A stretch of DNA of 64,000 nt from Ardenticatenaceae bacterium (GCA_020634375.1 JACKBX010000003.1:434001-498000); one strand, 5' to 3'; positions 44,127-52,854 are shown, counted from the stretch's first letter. The notes: generated by a model from the sequence alone, not told the origin. Translations and numbers: made by a program.

Positions 44127-44187
44127 AGTGAGTAGTGTTCAGTATTCAGCCAAGCCGTGACTGACTACTGAACACTATATACTTTTT
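44127..44187. repeat. Heptameric ladder hairpin between tgt and rsmF
   Basis: Degenerate 7-base units (AGTGAGT, AGTGTTC, AGTATTC) are followed by their partial complement (CTACTGAACACTAT), giving a fold-back in the short divergent spacer. It leaves little room for conventional promoters of the two flanking genes. Confidence 0.7.
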
Positions 44188-44190
44188 ACT

Positions 44191-45582
44191 ATGCCATCTT
44201 CGCCGCCACCTGAATTTCTACAAAAAATGCGCCACTTGCTGGGCGCAGACTATGCCGCTTTCGCTGCCAGCTATGAGCAAGCAGCACACATTGGACTGCG
44301 GGTAAATACGCTCAAAATGAGTGCCGCCGATTTTATCAGCAAATCCCCCTTCACGCTTACGCCAGTGGGTGAATATGAGCCCGCCGGTTTCCGCGTCGCC
44401 GACGAGACACAGCCAGGCCGCCATCCCTATCACGCTGCCGGGCTGTATTATCTGCAAGAACCTTCGGCGATGGCTGTGGCCGCGCTGTTGGATCCGCAAC
44501 CTGGGGAATGGGTGCTGGATTTGGCAGCAGCCCCCGGCGGCAAATCCACGCATCTGATTACGCGCATGAAAGACCAGGGGCTGCTCGTCACCAACGATGT
44601 AGACCGCAGCCGTGCCCGCGACCTGGCCGAAAATCTGGAACGCTGGGGAGCACGAAATACGCTCATTACCAGCAGCACGCCGCAGCAGTTAGCCGCTCAC
44701 TTTGGCCCGCTCTTTGACCGTGTGCTGGTCGATGCGCCCTGCTCTGGTGAAGGCATGTTCCGTAAACAGGGCGGCTTCGATTGGAGCGAAAACATGGTAC
44801 TGGCCTGTGCGCGGCGACAAACGGCGATTTTGCACACGGCCGTTTCCCTCTTACGTTCCGGCGGTATCCTCGCTTACGCCACTTGCACCTTCTCCCCAGA
44901 AGAAGATGAGGGTGTCATCGGTCGCTTCCTGGCCGAACACCCCGATTTCAGCCTCATCACCTCACCGCGCTTCGCCGGCTTTGCTCCCGGCCAGCCCGGC
45001 TGGCTGCCCGACGATGTGCAGTTGCCTGATACCGAACAATTAGCACAGGCAACCCGCTTTTGGCCACATCGGTTTGCTGGGGAAGGGCATTTTGTGGCCC
45101 TGCTGCAAAAATCTGGCGACAACAGATTGGTTCAATCTGGCAAATTGAATCAATCCCCACACCCGACGCGTGCAGAGCAGCAGTTATGGCAGGCGTTTGC
45201 ACGGGATGCGCTGCAAGTAGAATTGGATGAAGAAAGGATGGTGGTGAGCAACGGCCGTTACCTACACCTCTTGCCCCCCAACGCCCCCGACACCACGGGG
45301 CTGTACGTGCTGCGCCACGGCCTGCCTCTGGCCGAACTACGCAAAAACCACCTCAAACCCGCCCACACACTGGCACTCGCCCTCACCGCTGATGATGTGG
45401 CCCACACCGCCAACTTCGCCCCCGACGACCCGCTGCTGCACGCCTACCTGCAAGGCCACCCCGTCCCGCACAACGGTCCTAACGGGTGGCTGCTCATCAC
45501 CGTAGACGGCTTCGGCCTTAGTTGGGGCAAGTGCGTCAACGGCCAAATCAAAAATCACTACCCACGTGGTCTGCGCCGGTAA
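44191..45582 (+). CDS. rsmF: RsmF-like rRNA cytosine-C5 methyltransferase
   Basis: This 463-residue NOL1/NOP2/Sun-family RNA m5C methyltransferase has the SAM-binding VLDLAAAPGGKSTHLI (about 108-123), the DAPCSGEGMF motif with its release cysteine (about 180) and the catalytic cysteine in YATCTFSPEEDEGV (about 231). The substrate-recognition N-terminus has IGLRVNTLKMS. A C-terminal PUA-like extension (about 340-463) matches RsmF rather than RsmB. It should methylate 16S rRNA near the decoding centre. It lies divergently next to tgt and the ArmA-like gene, so three decoding-related RNA-modifying genes cluster here. Confidence 0.9.
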   Translation: MPSSPPPEFLQKMRHLLGADYAAFAASYEQAAHIGLRVNTLKMSAADFISKSPFTLTPVGEYEPAGFRVADETQPGRHPYHAAGLYYLQEPSAMAVAALLDPQPGEWVLDLAAAPGGKSTHLITRMKDQGLLVTNDVDRSRARDLAENLERWGARNTLITSSTPQQLAAHFGPLFDRVLVDAPCSGEGMFRKQGGFDWSENMVLACARRQTAILHTAVSLLRSGGILAYATCTFSPEEDEGVIGRFLAEHPDFSLITSPRFAGFAPGQPGWLPDDVQLPDTEQLAQATRFWPHRFAGEGHFVALLQKSGDNRLVQSGKLNQSPHPTRAEQQLWQAFARDALQVELDEERMVVSNGRYLHLLPPNAPDTTGLYVLRHGLPLAELRKNHLKPAHTLALALTADDVAHTANFAPDDPLLHAYLQGHPVPHNGPNGWLLITVDGFGLSWGKCVNGQIKNHYPRGLRR

Positions 45583-45601
45583 TCAGTATTCAGTAATCCA
45601 T
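45579..45601. repeat. Short AGTATTC/AGTAATC heptamer pair
   Basis: Just after the rsmF stop are two degenerate heptamers (AGTATTC, AGTAATC) of the same class as the longer ladders at 49787 and 55643. Confidence 0.5.
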
Positions 45602-45636
45602 GTTTATCTGAGAAGTCGGTGTCCCCCAACCAGAAA

Positions 45637-45924
45637 TTAAACAGGCAGCGGTATAGTTACTTGCTTAAGAAGCTCTGTTAAAGCACCCTCCTGCATTCGA
45701 CGGTGCAGGGCAATTTCATCTTCCAAATCCTGGCGGGTAGCTGGCATGATCTGGTCGGGCGCTAAATCAAGTTCAATGAGTTCCGGCCCTAATTTGCGAA
45801 AAATATTACGCACTGTATGTACCCGCACGACTGAACGTCCCGTTTCACTCTTAAACACATCCAAAACCACGCCATGCCAGCTTCGCATTCTCACAATGTC
45901 GCCTACCTGTGGAAAATAACTCAT
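45637..45924 (-). CDS. Small protein of unknown function
   Basis: This 95-residue protein starts at the ATG at 45924, which has a GAGGAGG site nine bases upstream; the frame reaches 45945 without one. YFPQVGDIVRMRSWHGVVLD and GRSVVRVHTVRNIFRKLG suggest a small SH3-like or KOW-like beta barrel, followed by an acidic helix (RQDLEDEIALHRRMQEG). I do not recognise the family. It follows the 71-residue gene upstream by 13 bases and the two likely form a small unit. A nucleic-acid or protein-binding role is possible but not shown. Confidence 0.55.
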   Translation of the reverse strand: MSYFPQVGDIVRMRSWHGVVLDVFKSETGRSVVRVHTVRNIFRKLGPELIELDLAPDQIMPATRQDLEDEIALHRRMQEGALTELLKQVTIPLPV

Positions 45925-45937
45925 TCTGTCTACCTCC

Positions 45938-46153
45938 TCATTCACTGGTACGGTACCAATACGTGATAATTTCTTCTGCCAGGTTCATTGCGCCATCTGG
46001 ACTATTGGTTCTAAAGCCATATTTGTCCAACACAGGCATAAGAATCCAGTGATCTCCAGAGCCATGCGATGTTTCCAGCGCAGCATAGTAATGTGTCTCG
46101 ATGTTATGCATCTCTGTCAGCGTCAATCGTTTTACCCGTTCTTCAAATTCCAT
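45938..46153 (-). CDS. Small protein of unknown function, partner of the next gene
   Basis: This is a 71-residue acidic protein. It begins MEFEERVKRLTLTEMHNIET, then has HYYAALETSHGSGDHWILMP and an amphipathic end (MNLAEEIITYWYRTSE). No ribosome site is evident before the ATG at 46153. The sequence is not low-complexity, and both it and its neighbour read as real coding frames. No family is recognised. The arrangement of two tiny overlapping genes resembles toxin-antitoxin pairs, but neither protein has a recognised toxin or antitoxin motif. Confidence 0.5.
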   Translation of the reverse strand: MEFEERVKRLTLTEMHNIETHYYAALETSHGSGDHWILMPVLDKYGFRTNSPDGAMNLAEEIITYWYRTSE

Positions 46154-46177
46154 ATTTTAAGTGTAAACCAATCAATG

Positions 46178-46939
46178 TCATTTACCGAGGGTACTTTGCC
46201 ATAAAATGTATAGCACAAACCGGGGCAGCGCCAACATGCGCCGCCAGCGCCAGGGTTCATGTAACAAACGATGCAGCCATTCCAGTCCCAGGTTTTGCAC
46301 CCAACGCGGCGCACGAGTGGATTTACCGGTCACGAAATCGAAAGAGCCGCCTACACCAATGGCCACACGCACGGCCGTTAGCCTGTCCTGGTTGCGATAA
46401 ATCCACTTATCCTGCTTGGGCGCCCCATACGCCACCAAGAGCATGTTTGCCCCGCTCTCGTTAATCATCTGCACGATAGCCTCATTTTCCTCTGGTGCGG
46501 GCGAGCCGGCATAGGTCCCGGCAATGCGCAGCGCCGGGTACTTTTCCTGAAAAACACGGGCCGTCTTTGCCGCCACACCTTCTGCGGCCCCCAGTAAAAA
46601 CGGCCGCCATCCCTCCTGCGCACACAACCCAGCCAGATGATAAACCAGTTCTGAACCGGGCACACGCTGCGGCAGCAACGGTTGCCCCGCACGACGCCCC
46701 AACCAGCGCGAGGCCACAATCAGCCCCACGCCATCGGGAATGCATAAGTCCGCTTCCTGCAAAATCTGGCGAAACAGCGGATCGCGCTGCGCCGCCATCA
46801 CAAATTCCGGGTTGGTAGTGCATATCTGGTGCAGGCGCGGCTCAGCCATAAACTGCTGCACGGCCGTTAGCGTACCCGCCATCGTCACCGGATGCACCGG
46901 TGTGTTCAGTATCTCAACAGGGGTTAGTTGACTCGTCAT
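46178..46939 (-). CDS. WecG/TagA/CpsF-family glycosyltransferase
   Basis: This 253-residue GT26 glycosyltransferase has TTNPEFVMAAQRD (about 41-53), ADLCIPDGVGLIVASRW (about 63-79), FLLGAAEGVAAKTA (about 113-126), LLVAYGAPKQDKWI (about 165-178) and GVGGSFDFVTGKSTRAP (about 192-208). Its C-terminus ends with GLEWLHRLLHEPWRWRR and a membrane-associating helix, as in TagA. Such enzymes add N-acetylmannosamine or its uronate to a lipid-linked sugar. The ATG at 46939 (MTSQLTPVEI) is preferred over one at 46969. It may belong to either glycan pathway. Confidence 0.92.
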   Translation of the reverse strand: MTSQLTPVEILNTPVHPVTMAGTLTAVQQFMAEPRLHQICTTNPEFVMAAQRDPLFRQILQEADLCIPDGVGLIVASRWLGRRAGQPLLPQRVPGSELVYHLAGLCAQEGWRPFLLGAAEGVAAKTARVFQEKYPALRIAGTYAGSPAPEENEAIVQMINESGANMLLVAYGAPKQDKWIYRNQDRLTAVRVAIGVGGSFDFVTGKSTRAPRWVQNLGLEWLHRLLHEPWRWRRMLALPRFVLYILWQSTLGK

Positions 46940-46980
46940 CAGGCATGAGGATAGAACAAGGCAGCCCAAACGTCAATGAA

Positions 46981-47020
46981 GGTGAGACGGCCGTTTCACA
47001 CAGGAAACGGCCGTCTCACC
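46981..47020. terminator. Perfect 17-bp hairpin built from two ACGGCCGT palindromes
   Basis: The arms GGTGAGACGGCCGTTTC and GAAACGGCCGTCTCACC flank a six-base loop, ACACAG. Each arm contains one ACGGCCGT octamer (46987-46994, 47007-47014). It lies 11 bases past the stop of the secreted-protein gene on the minus strand, where a terminator belongs. No U-run follows, so it may instead stabilise the 3' end or bind a protein. Confidence 0.65.
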
Positions 47021-47031
47021 CATCAAACCAA

Positions 47032-47322
47032 TCAGGAATTAGGGTGCAAGACAACCGGCAAGTAGATTGCTTGCGGCCCCCGATAGTGCCAGAAACCACC
47101 AGTCAAATCGAACGTCCCCCCGCTAACCATTCCCGCATCTGCCTGACCGGCCGTTCCTCTGACCATAAATGTACCGCCCAAACTGGCCCCGCCACCGCCA
47201 TCAACGGTTGATTGGCGCAGGTCAAAAGTGCCCCCGCTTTGGGCAGTCACAATACCACCAATCACAAGGCAGAGCACACACGTGATAATCAACACGCCAA
47301 GCAAAAAACGACGGTTCATCAT
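47032..47322 (-). CDS. Small secreted protein ending in a YLP motif
   Basis: This 96-residue protein starts with MNRRFLLGVLIITCVLCLVI, a signal peptide or anchor, then GGTFDLRQSTVDGGGGAS and GGTFMVRGTAGQAD, with GGTFDLTGGFWHYRG. The repeated GGTF words look like a beta-structured secreted domain. The C-terminus, IYLPVVLHPNS, matches the YLP-type tails of many Anaerolineae secreted proteins. Its ATG overlaps the stop of the S74 protein (ATGATGA), so the two are translated together. The function is unknown. Confidence 0.75.
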   Translation of the reverse strand: MMNRRFLLGVLIITCVLCLVIGGIVTAQSGGTFDLRQSTVDGGGGASLGGTFMVRGTAGQADAGMVSGGTFDLTGGFWHYRGPQAIYLPVVLHPNS

Positions 47323-48932
47323 ACCCCGTCCTTTTGTCTGCGGCCCCATGCCAGCGCGACAACCATCACAGCCAATGCCAGGAGTGCCAGATTCGACCAG
47401 GAGAACAGCGATGCCGCGGTCCAATTCGCGGGCAGCGCATTGGCGGAGGCAAAGGAAGTTGGCTGTAAAGTGGAGGGCGCTGCACCTGCCGTAGTGCCAT
47501 TTCCTTGCGCTAGCATGGCCCTAATCTCATCAAGTTCTGCCCGCAGTTCTTCGTTTTCACGCTGCAAAGCATCTATTTGTGTTTGCTGTTCCTGAATGGA
47601 GGCAACTGCCAGCACACCAAAATCGGCGTAGGACAATCCCATCGTACCATCTTCAGCCGTGCGAGCCAGTTCTGGGAAAACGGCAGCCACATCTTGGGCA
47701 ATAAACCCATAGCTCTTGACAGCATCATCTGCCTGCCGGAGATAATGGAACTGCACTGGCTGCAACTGCATCACACCCTCTAGTACACTGCCTAGTGGTT
47801 CAATGTTTTTCTTTTGAGTCTCATCGGATACCTGTACATAAGCGCCTGTATACCCATCTACATAAGACATACGCACATTGTCCAACACAAAACTGAAGTG
47901 AATGCCCGTATGCATAATCTTCCAATTGGTACTCCTGGAGAATGTGGCCCCACCAGTACCAGCGAGGGCACCATCAGTTTGGGCAATATGCAAATCGGTT
48001 ATGGGGGCTGGCTGGTGTATTCCCACACGGCCGTCAAAATAACCAGCATAGTTATTGGTGCCGTTAGCGGTGGACACATAAATACCATAATTGGTTGTGC
48101 CCGCCCCGTCAGCCACGAAGATTCCCCCGTAGTTGACAGAGTTATCATCATTATTCCAGCCATACACGGCTGCACCATCCGCACCTAGCGCAGGCTTAAC
48201 ACCTAAAACAGCAACATTGTACACGTACACGGGGAGGCCAAAAGCATTGCTACTGTTCAAAGCTCCTAACATCCCCTCAGAATAAAGGTATGCGCCGGAT
48301 TGGTCTGCGCCGCGCACGGCCGCTTTGCCAGATACATAGTTCTGCGCGTTGAGGCCGTATCCGTCAGGGTCTGAAATAGTACCTAAAGCCACATCACCTG
48401 CATGATAGATTTCGCCAGCCAAACTGGAGCCTGAAACATAGACCCAATCGTCGTCTTCAGCATAGAGGGCATAGGGAACGGCCGTTAGCGGCTGTGTCGG
48501 CGTCAGCGCGGTCAGGGAATCCCCATCACGGGCTACGGAAATCTCCAGCCAGCGAGCACTGCCAGCAAATGGGCTGGCCCCAAAATCTAACAGGACGGTG
48601 AAAACCCCATCTTCAACAGATACATTTGGCACAGCAACCGTAGCGCCAATTTGGGTGGCTGTGCCAGGGTCTGCACCATCAAACAAACGAAAAGACAGGT
48701 CATATGTGCCATTAGCGGGGCTGCCGCCATCTTGCAATTCGCCCTGGTAAGTGAATGCGCTGCCCAATGGGGCACGAATTTCAGCGGGAGCCACCTCTTC
48801 CCCATCCTGAAGCGCATCATTATCAACAGGCTGTACATCCTGCCCGCTCACCCAGGTGACACCAATTAATACAAACAGGAGTAAGAGAACGGCCGTTACG
48901 GCTGCTCGTCGGGTAAATAGTTTTCTTTTCAT
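47319..48932 (-). CDS. Surface protein with peptidase S74 (endosialidase-chaperone) domain and C-terminal anchor
   Basis: This protein of about 537 residues starts at the ATG at 48932, with a GGAGG site. A signal peptide (about 1-30) is followed by a beta-rich domain with FTYQGELQDGGSPANG (collagen/tail-fibre-like start) and Gly/Tyr repeats with YGIYVSTANG and YAGYFDGRVG. The S74 autochaperone domain has SDETQKKNIEPLGSVLEGVM (about 395-414), YGFIAQDVAAVFPELA and the coiled coil QTQIDALQRENEELRAELDE. A membrane helix (about 510-530) then RRQKDGV ends it, an LPXTG-less anchor. S74 domains normally trimerise and cleave themselves. The Ser-Asp at the domain start fits that. Confidence 0.82.
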   Translation of the reverse strand: MKRKLFTRRAAVTAVLLLLFVLIGVTWVSGQDVQPVDNDALQDGEEVAPAEIRAPLGSAFTYQGELQDGGSPANGTYDLSFRLFDGADPGTATQIGATVAVPNVSVEDGVFTVLLDFGASPFAGSARWLEISVARDGDSLTALTPTQPLTAVPYALYAEDDDWVYVSGSSLAGEIYHAGDVALGTISDPDGYGLNAQNYVSGKAAVRGADQSGAYLYSEGMLGALNSSNAFGLPVYVYNVAVLGVKPALGADGAAVYGWNNDDNSVNYGGIFVADGAGTTNYGIYVSTANGTNNYAGYFDGRVGIHQPAPITDLHIAQTDGALAGTGGATFSRSTNWKIMHTGIHFSFVLDNVRMSYVDGYTGAYVQVSDETQKKNIEPLGSVLEGVMQLQPVQFHYLRQADDAVKSYGFIAQDVAAVFPELARTAEDGTMGLSYADFGVLAVASIQEQQTQIDALQRENEELRAELDEIRAMLAQGNGTTAGAAPSTLQPTSFASANALPANWTAASLFSWSNLALLALAVMVVALAWGRRQKDGV

Positions 48933-49264
48933 GGTTTCCTCCAACCTAAAGAAAGAACGGCTCCAATAAAAGGGGTATTCAGACCACTTTGGGTTCAATC
49001 GCAGCAAGGGGTAAAAAAGTTATGGGGGGATAGGGGTACAATGATTTGGGAAAGGTAATGGTCACCTACAGTATAAAATAAACATTCTTCAAGTTGCAAT
49101 ATCCCCCATCGTTTTACAAACTTTTTACATCCCCGTTGCAACTTCCAGCCAGTTGCCCGGTACTATCTCATAGTACAAGCATAGTTCCCACAAGGAACCA
49201 TTCACCCTGAATCCGCCATGCCCCAGACCAACGCATGACGAATGACGGATAAAAGAGGTCAATT
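48933..49264. other. Divergent intergenic region with candidate promoter
   Basis: The 332-base spacer separates the minus-strand S74 gene from a plus-strand membrane gene. No gene is seen. On the minus strand, TTGCAA (49094-49099), an 18-base spacer and TATACT (49070-49075) form a plausible sigma-70 promoter for the S74 gene. Short GACGAATGACGG ladder words occur near 49236-49250. Confidence 0.4.
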
Positions 49265-49789
49265 ATGGCTGACGTTTACACAGTTTTATTTACCCTCATT
49301 GGCATGTTAATCAGTTTGCCAGGTCTGCTAGTAGCTTTGAATTTACTGCTGCCCAAGGCAGCACAACGCACCCAAACCCGGCTGCAAACCACGCCGGGCA
49401 AGTCGTTCGCATTAGGGCTGGTCGTCACGGCCGTTCTCGCCTTCTTCATCCTTCTCTTCCGCAATGGTGGTGGCCCCGGCCAATTCCTGGCCATCAGCAC
49501 GGCCGTACTCGGCATGGGCTTGGGCACAATTGGCGCGGCGGGCATGTCTCGCCTGCTCAGCGAAAAACTGGCCCCCATTTCCCAACCCTACTCAGAACTA
49601 AAAAACCTACTGCGCGGCGCAGTCGTCTACGAACTGGCCTGCCTCTTTCCCATCGTCGGCTGGTTCCTCTTTGCCCCCCTCGTCGGCATCACCGTCCTCG
49701 GTGCAGCGGCCTTCGCCCTACTCAACTGGCTGCCCCGCCCGGCTGATGTGGAAACGGCCGTGCCCATACCCGCCACCAGCAACCAGTAA
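49265..49789 (+). CDS. Small polytopic membrane protein
   Basis: This 174-residue protein has four hydrophobic helices, at about 10-30 (LFTLIGMLISLPGLLVALNL), 50-68, 73-93 and 125-152. A basic stretch KAAQRTQTRLQTTPGK follows the first helix. I do not recognise the family. A weak AGAGGT ribosome site precedes the ATG. Three ACGGCCGT octamers fall in this short gene. It is followed by a long heptameric repeat and the DUF1800 gene, but no functional link is evident. Confidence 0.68.
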   Translation: MADVYTVLFTLIGMLISLPGLLVALNLLLPKAAQRTQTRLQTTPGKSFALGLVVTAVLAFFILLFRNGGGPGQFLAISTAVLGMGLGTIGAAGMSRLLSEKLAPISQPYSELKNLLRGAVVYELACLFPIVGWFLFAPLVGITVLGAAAFALLNWLPRPADVETAVPIPATSNQ

Positions 49790-49886
49790 TCAGTATTCAG
49801 TTTTCAGTTTTCAGTTTTCAGCAAACATTTTCCAGAGGTAGACCAAGCTGACAACTGTACACTGATTACTGATTACTAAAAACTAA
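49787..49886. repeat. Heptameric ladder hairpin (TCAGTTT class)
   Basis: Starting at the stop codon, CAGTAATCAGTATTCAG is followed by three TCAGTTT units and, across a 40-base middle, a complementary ladder (ACTGATT, ACTGATT, ACTAAAA). The arms can pair. It is the clearest TCAGTTT-type example in the window. Confidence 0.75.
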
Positions 49887-49915
49887 TACCAACTACCAAA
49901 CTCCGGAGGCTCCCC

Positions 49916-51409
49916 ATGTCCCTCTCCCGGCGTGATTTTCTCAAACTAGGCAGCGCAACGGCCGTTGCCGTCAGCGCCAGTGCGTGCAGCGCAGTAGGGC
50001 GGCAAGTGGCTCAAAACCAGCTACCTGAAACCCTCGCTCCGCCCAACCGCACCAGCAGCGATACCCTCTGGCGGCTGCTCAACCGCGCCGGATACGGCCC
50101 GCGCCCCGGCGACTACGAACAAGCCCAAGAAATCGGGCTGGAAGCGTATCTGGAAGAGCAGTTGCACCCTGACACCATCGAAGACAGCGCCGCCAACCTA
50201 CTCATCCGCAACCTCACCCTGTACCCGATGGACATAGATCAACTACTGGGACAAGAAGAGCGCGACGCCACGCAAGAGCTAACCTGGGCCACCGCAGCGC
50301 GGGCCATTTACTCGCGGCGGCAGCTCTATGAGGCTATGGTCGAGTTTTGGTCCGACCACTTCAACATCTATCTACGCAAAAACCAGGTTATGCCCTTGCT
50401 CAAGTTGGTAGATGACCGTGACGTGATCCGCCCGCACGCACTGGGCAGTTTCCGTGACTTACTCACCGCCTCCGCGCACAGCCCGGCCATGCTGGCCTAT
50501 CTGGACAACACACGTAATGTGGCTGGTGATGTGAATGAAAACTACGCCCGTGAACTAATGGAACTGCATACTCTGGGGGTAAACGGCGGGTACACACAGC
50601 AAGATGTGCAAGAAATGGCCCGCGCCCTCACCGGCTGGACGGTGGGGCGGCGCGGCCGCAACCAGGGCAAGTTCCAATTTACCGCCGAGCAGCACGACAA
50701 GGCAGCAAAAACGGTATTTGGCCTATCCCTACCTGCCGGACAAGGGGCCAAAGATGTGGATGACGTGCTGGCAATGCTGGCCGCACATCCGGCCACAGCC
50801 GAATTCATCGCCACCAAGCTGGTGCGCCGCTTCGTCGCCGACGATCCGCCCGCCTCCCTGGTGGCGCAAGTCTCGCAAACGTTTTTGCAGACAGATGGCA
50901 ACATTAAAGCAATGCTGCGCGTCATTTTCCTGAGTGATGAGTTTGCCGCTGCGCCGCCAAAGCTGAAACGGCCGTACACCTTCATGGTTTCCGCGCTGCG
51001 GGCTGTGGGGGCAGACGTGGGCGTCAGCCGCGAGCTGGGCAACTGGCTGCGACGGTTGGGGCAGCCCCTCTTCCACTGGCCGCCACCCGATGGCTATCCA
51101 GATACCGCCGCAGACTGGGCCGCCAACTTACTGCCACGCTGGAACTTCGCTCTGGCCCTGGTCAACGGCCGTATCCCCCGCACCACTGCCCCACTCACCG
51201 ATCTAGCCCAATCCGCGAACGTGGACAGCGGAACGGCCGTGCTCGATCTCTTCGCCGGACTAACCCTGGGCCGCAGCCTCACCCCCGCCGAAGTACAGCC
51301 CTTCACCACCTACGTTGGCAGCGCTCCCTTGGACAACCCCGCCACCCGGCAGCGCCTGCACGACGCCGTTGCCCTGCTCCTCGCCAGCCCGGCCTTCCAG
51401 TGGACGTAA
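49916..51409 (+). CDS. DUF1800 family exported protein
   Basis: This 497-residue protein has a twin-arginine signal (LSRRDFLKLGSATAVAVSAS, about 3-22) ending in ACSA, so it is folded before export and may become a lipoprotein. The DUF1800 core is helix-rich: LLNRAGYGPRPGDYEQ, EFWSDHFNIYLRKNQV, NYARELMELHTLGVNGGYTQ and ARALTGWTVGRR are the family's characteristic motifs. The gene is followed by a DUF1501 gene, the standard partner across bacteria. Function is unknown; the pair may handle cell-surface or glycan chemistry. A GGAGG site precedes the ATG. Confidence 0.9.
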   Translation: MSLSRRDFLKLGSATAVAVSASACSAVGRQVAQNQLPETLAPPNRTSSDTLWRLLNRAGYGPRPGDYEQAQEIGLEAYLEEQLHPDTIEDSAANLLIRNLTLYPMDIDQLLGQEERDATQELTWATAARAIYSRRQLYEAMVEFWSDHFNIYLRKNQVMPLLKLVDDRDVIRPHALGSFRDLLTASAHSPAMLAYLDNTRNVAGDVNENYARELMELHTLGVNGGYTQQDVQEMARALTGWTVGRRGRNQGKFQFTAEQHDKAAKTVFGLSLPAGQGAKDVDDVLAMLAAHPATAEFIATKLVRRFVADDPPASLVAQVSQTFLQTDGNIKAMLRVIFLSDEFAAAPPKLKRPYTFMVSALRAVGADVGVSRELGNWLRRLGQPLFHWPPPDGYPDTAADWAANLLPRWNFALALVNGRIPRTTAPLTDLAQSANVDSGTAVLDLFAGLTLGRSLTPAEVQPFTTYVGSAPLDNPATRQRLHDAVALLLASPAFQWT

Positions 51410-51413
51410 AGGA

Positions 51414-51481
51414 GCCATTAGCCGTTAGCTTTTAGCTATTAGCCCAACGCTTGACACCTGACACCTGACACCTGATACCCG
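51414..51481. repeat. Heptameric ladder repeat (TTAGCNN and GACACCT classes)
   Basis: Directly after the DUF1800 stop lie four degenerate TTAGCxx units, then GACACCT repeated three times and GATACCC. Both have a strict 7-base period. The end of the ladder adjoins the ribosome site of the DUF1501 gene. Confidence 0.75.
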
Positions 51482-51491
51482 AGGTACTCCT

Positions 51492-52793
51492 ATGACTCAA
51501 ACTACCTACTGCAACGAATACGCCCAGGTCAGCCGCCGCGCTTTCTTGGGGCGCAGCTTGCAGGCTGCTGGAGGGCTGCTCTTTGGCAACCACCTGTTAG
51601 CGTTGCCCACCTGGATGCCGCGCCTGCACCTGGCCGACCCGCACATTGGGCCACGCGGCGACACGCTGGTCTGCATCTTCCTGCGCGGCGGCGCGGATGG
51701 GCTGAATATCGTCGTGCCCCACGGCGACGGCCGTTACTACGACCTGCGCCCCACCATCGCCATTCCCCGCCCCGATGATGGCCCCGCAAACGGCCGTGCG
51801 CTCGACCTGGACGGCTTCTTTGGTCTGCACCCGGCGCTGGAACCGCTGCACGCCATCTACCAGGCTGAGGATATGGCCTTTATCCACGCCACCGGCTCCC
51901 CCGACGAGACCCGCTCCCACTTTGAAGCGATGGACTTGATGGAGCGCGGCGCGGCCAGCGATGGCAATTACTCCGGCTGGTTGGCCCGCCACCTGACCAC
52001 GCTGGACACCGGCAACGAATCGGCACTGCGGGCCATCGGCGTGGGTGATATGCTGCCGACTACCCTCTCCGGGGCAGTCAGCGCCACAGCGCTGCAATCC
52101 ATTGCCGATTACCATCTGCAAGGCCAATCGGAGCATGTGGGTGAGATGGCAGCCCTGCTGCAAACGTTGTATGCGCAGGATGAGTCGTTGTTGACGGCCG
52201 TTGCCAACCAAACCTTCGCCGCTATGGACATTCTCGGCCAGCTAGACAGCGCCAGCTACCAGCCCAAAGGCCGCGCCTACCCGGAACAAGAATTCGGGCA
52301 GGCGATGCAGATGGTTGCGCAGCTCATCCGCGCCGATGTAGGCGTAGAGGTCGCCTGCATCGATTTGGGCGGCTGGGACACGCACGTCGCTCAGGGTGGC
52401 GCGGAGGGGCAGCAAGCACGCCTGCTGGCGGAATTGGGCGCAGGATTGGCCGCCTTCTACGAAGATTTAGCGGACATCATCGGGCGTGTGACAGTGGTGG
52501 TCATGTCGGAGTTTGGACGGCGAGCACAGGAAAATGGCGGGCTGGGCACGGATCATGGGCATGGCAATATGATGATGGTGCTGGGCGGTGGCGTGAACGG
52601 CCGTACCGTCTATGCCAACTGGCCCGGCTTGCATGATGAGCAGCTAGTCGGCCCCGGCGACCTGGCTATCACCACCGACTACCGCAACGTACTGGGCGAA
52701 ATCCTGCGCAAGCGGCTCAATAATCCCTTGCTGGATGAAGTGTTTCCTGGCTACGCGGTAAATGAATTGGGGCTGGCTGTGCCGCGTACGTGA
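51492..52793 (+). CDS. DUF1501 family exported protein
   Basis: This 433-residue protein has a Tat-type signal (VSRRAFLGRSLQAAGGLLFG, about 13-32) and the sulfatase/alkaline-phosphatase-like DUF1501 fold. Signatures are LVCIFLRGGADGLNIVVPHG (about 60-79), HATGSPDETRSHFEAMDLME (about 133-152), DLGGWDTHVAQGG (about 295-307) and MSEFGRRAQENGGLGTDHGH (about 337-356). The Asp, His and Asp/His metal ligands of this fold are present. It pairs with the DUF1800 protein. The two are always close neighbours, and a shared periplasmic or outer-surface process is inferred; the substrate is unknown. Confidence 0.92.
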   Translation: MTQTTYCNEYAQVSRRAFLGRSLQAAGGLLFGNHLLALPTWMPRLHLADPHIGPRGDTLVCIFLRGGADGLNIVVPHGDGRYYDLRPTIAIPRPDDGPANGRALDLDGFFGLHPALEPLHAIYQAEDMAFIHATGSPDETRSHFEAMDLMERGAASDGNYSGWLARHLTTLDTGNESALRAIGVGDMLPTTLSGAVSATALQSIADYHLQGQSEHVGEMAALLQTLYAQDESLLTAVANQTFAAMDILGQLDSASYQPKGRAYPEQEFGQAMQMVAQLIRADVGVEVACIDLGGWDTHVAQGGAEGQQARLLAELGAGLAAFYEDLADIIGRVTVVVMSEFGRRAQENGGLGTDHGHGNMMMVLGGGVNGRTVYANWPGLHDEQLVGPGDLAITTDYRNVLGEILRKRLNNPLLDEVFPGYAVNELGLAVPRT

Positions 52794-52854
52794 TGGGCCA
52801 TGCGCTATAATATCCTGCGTAGGATGAAATCCATCAGGTTAAAAGCGAGGATGC

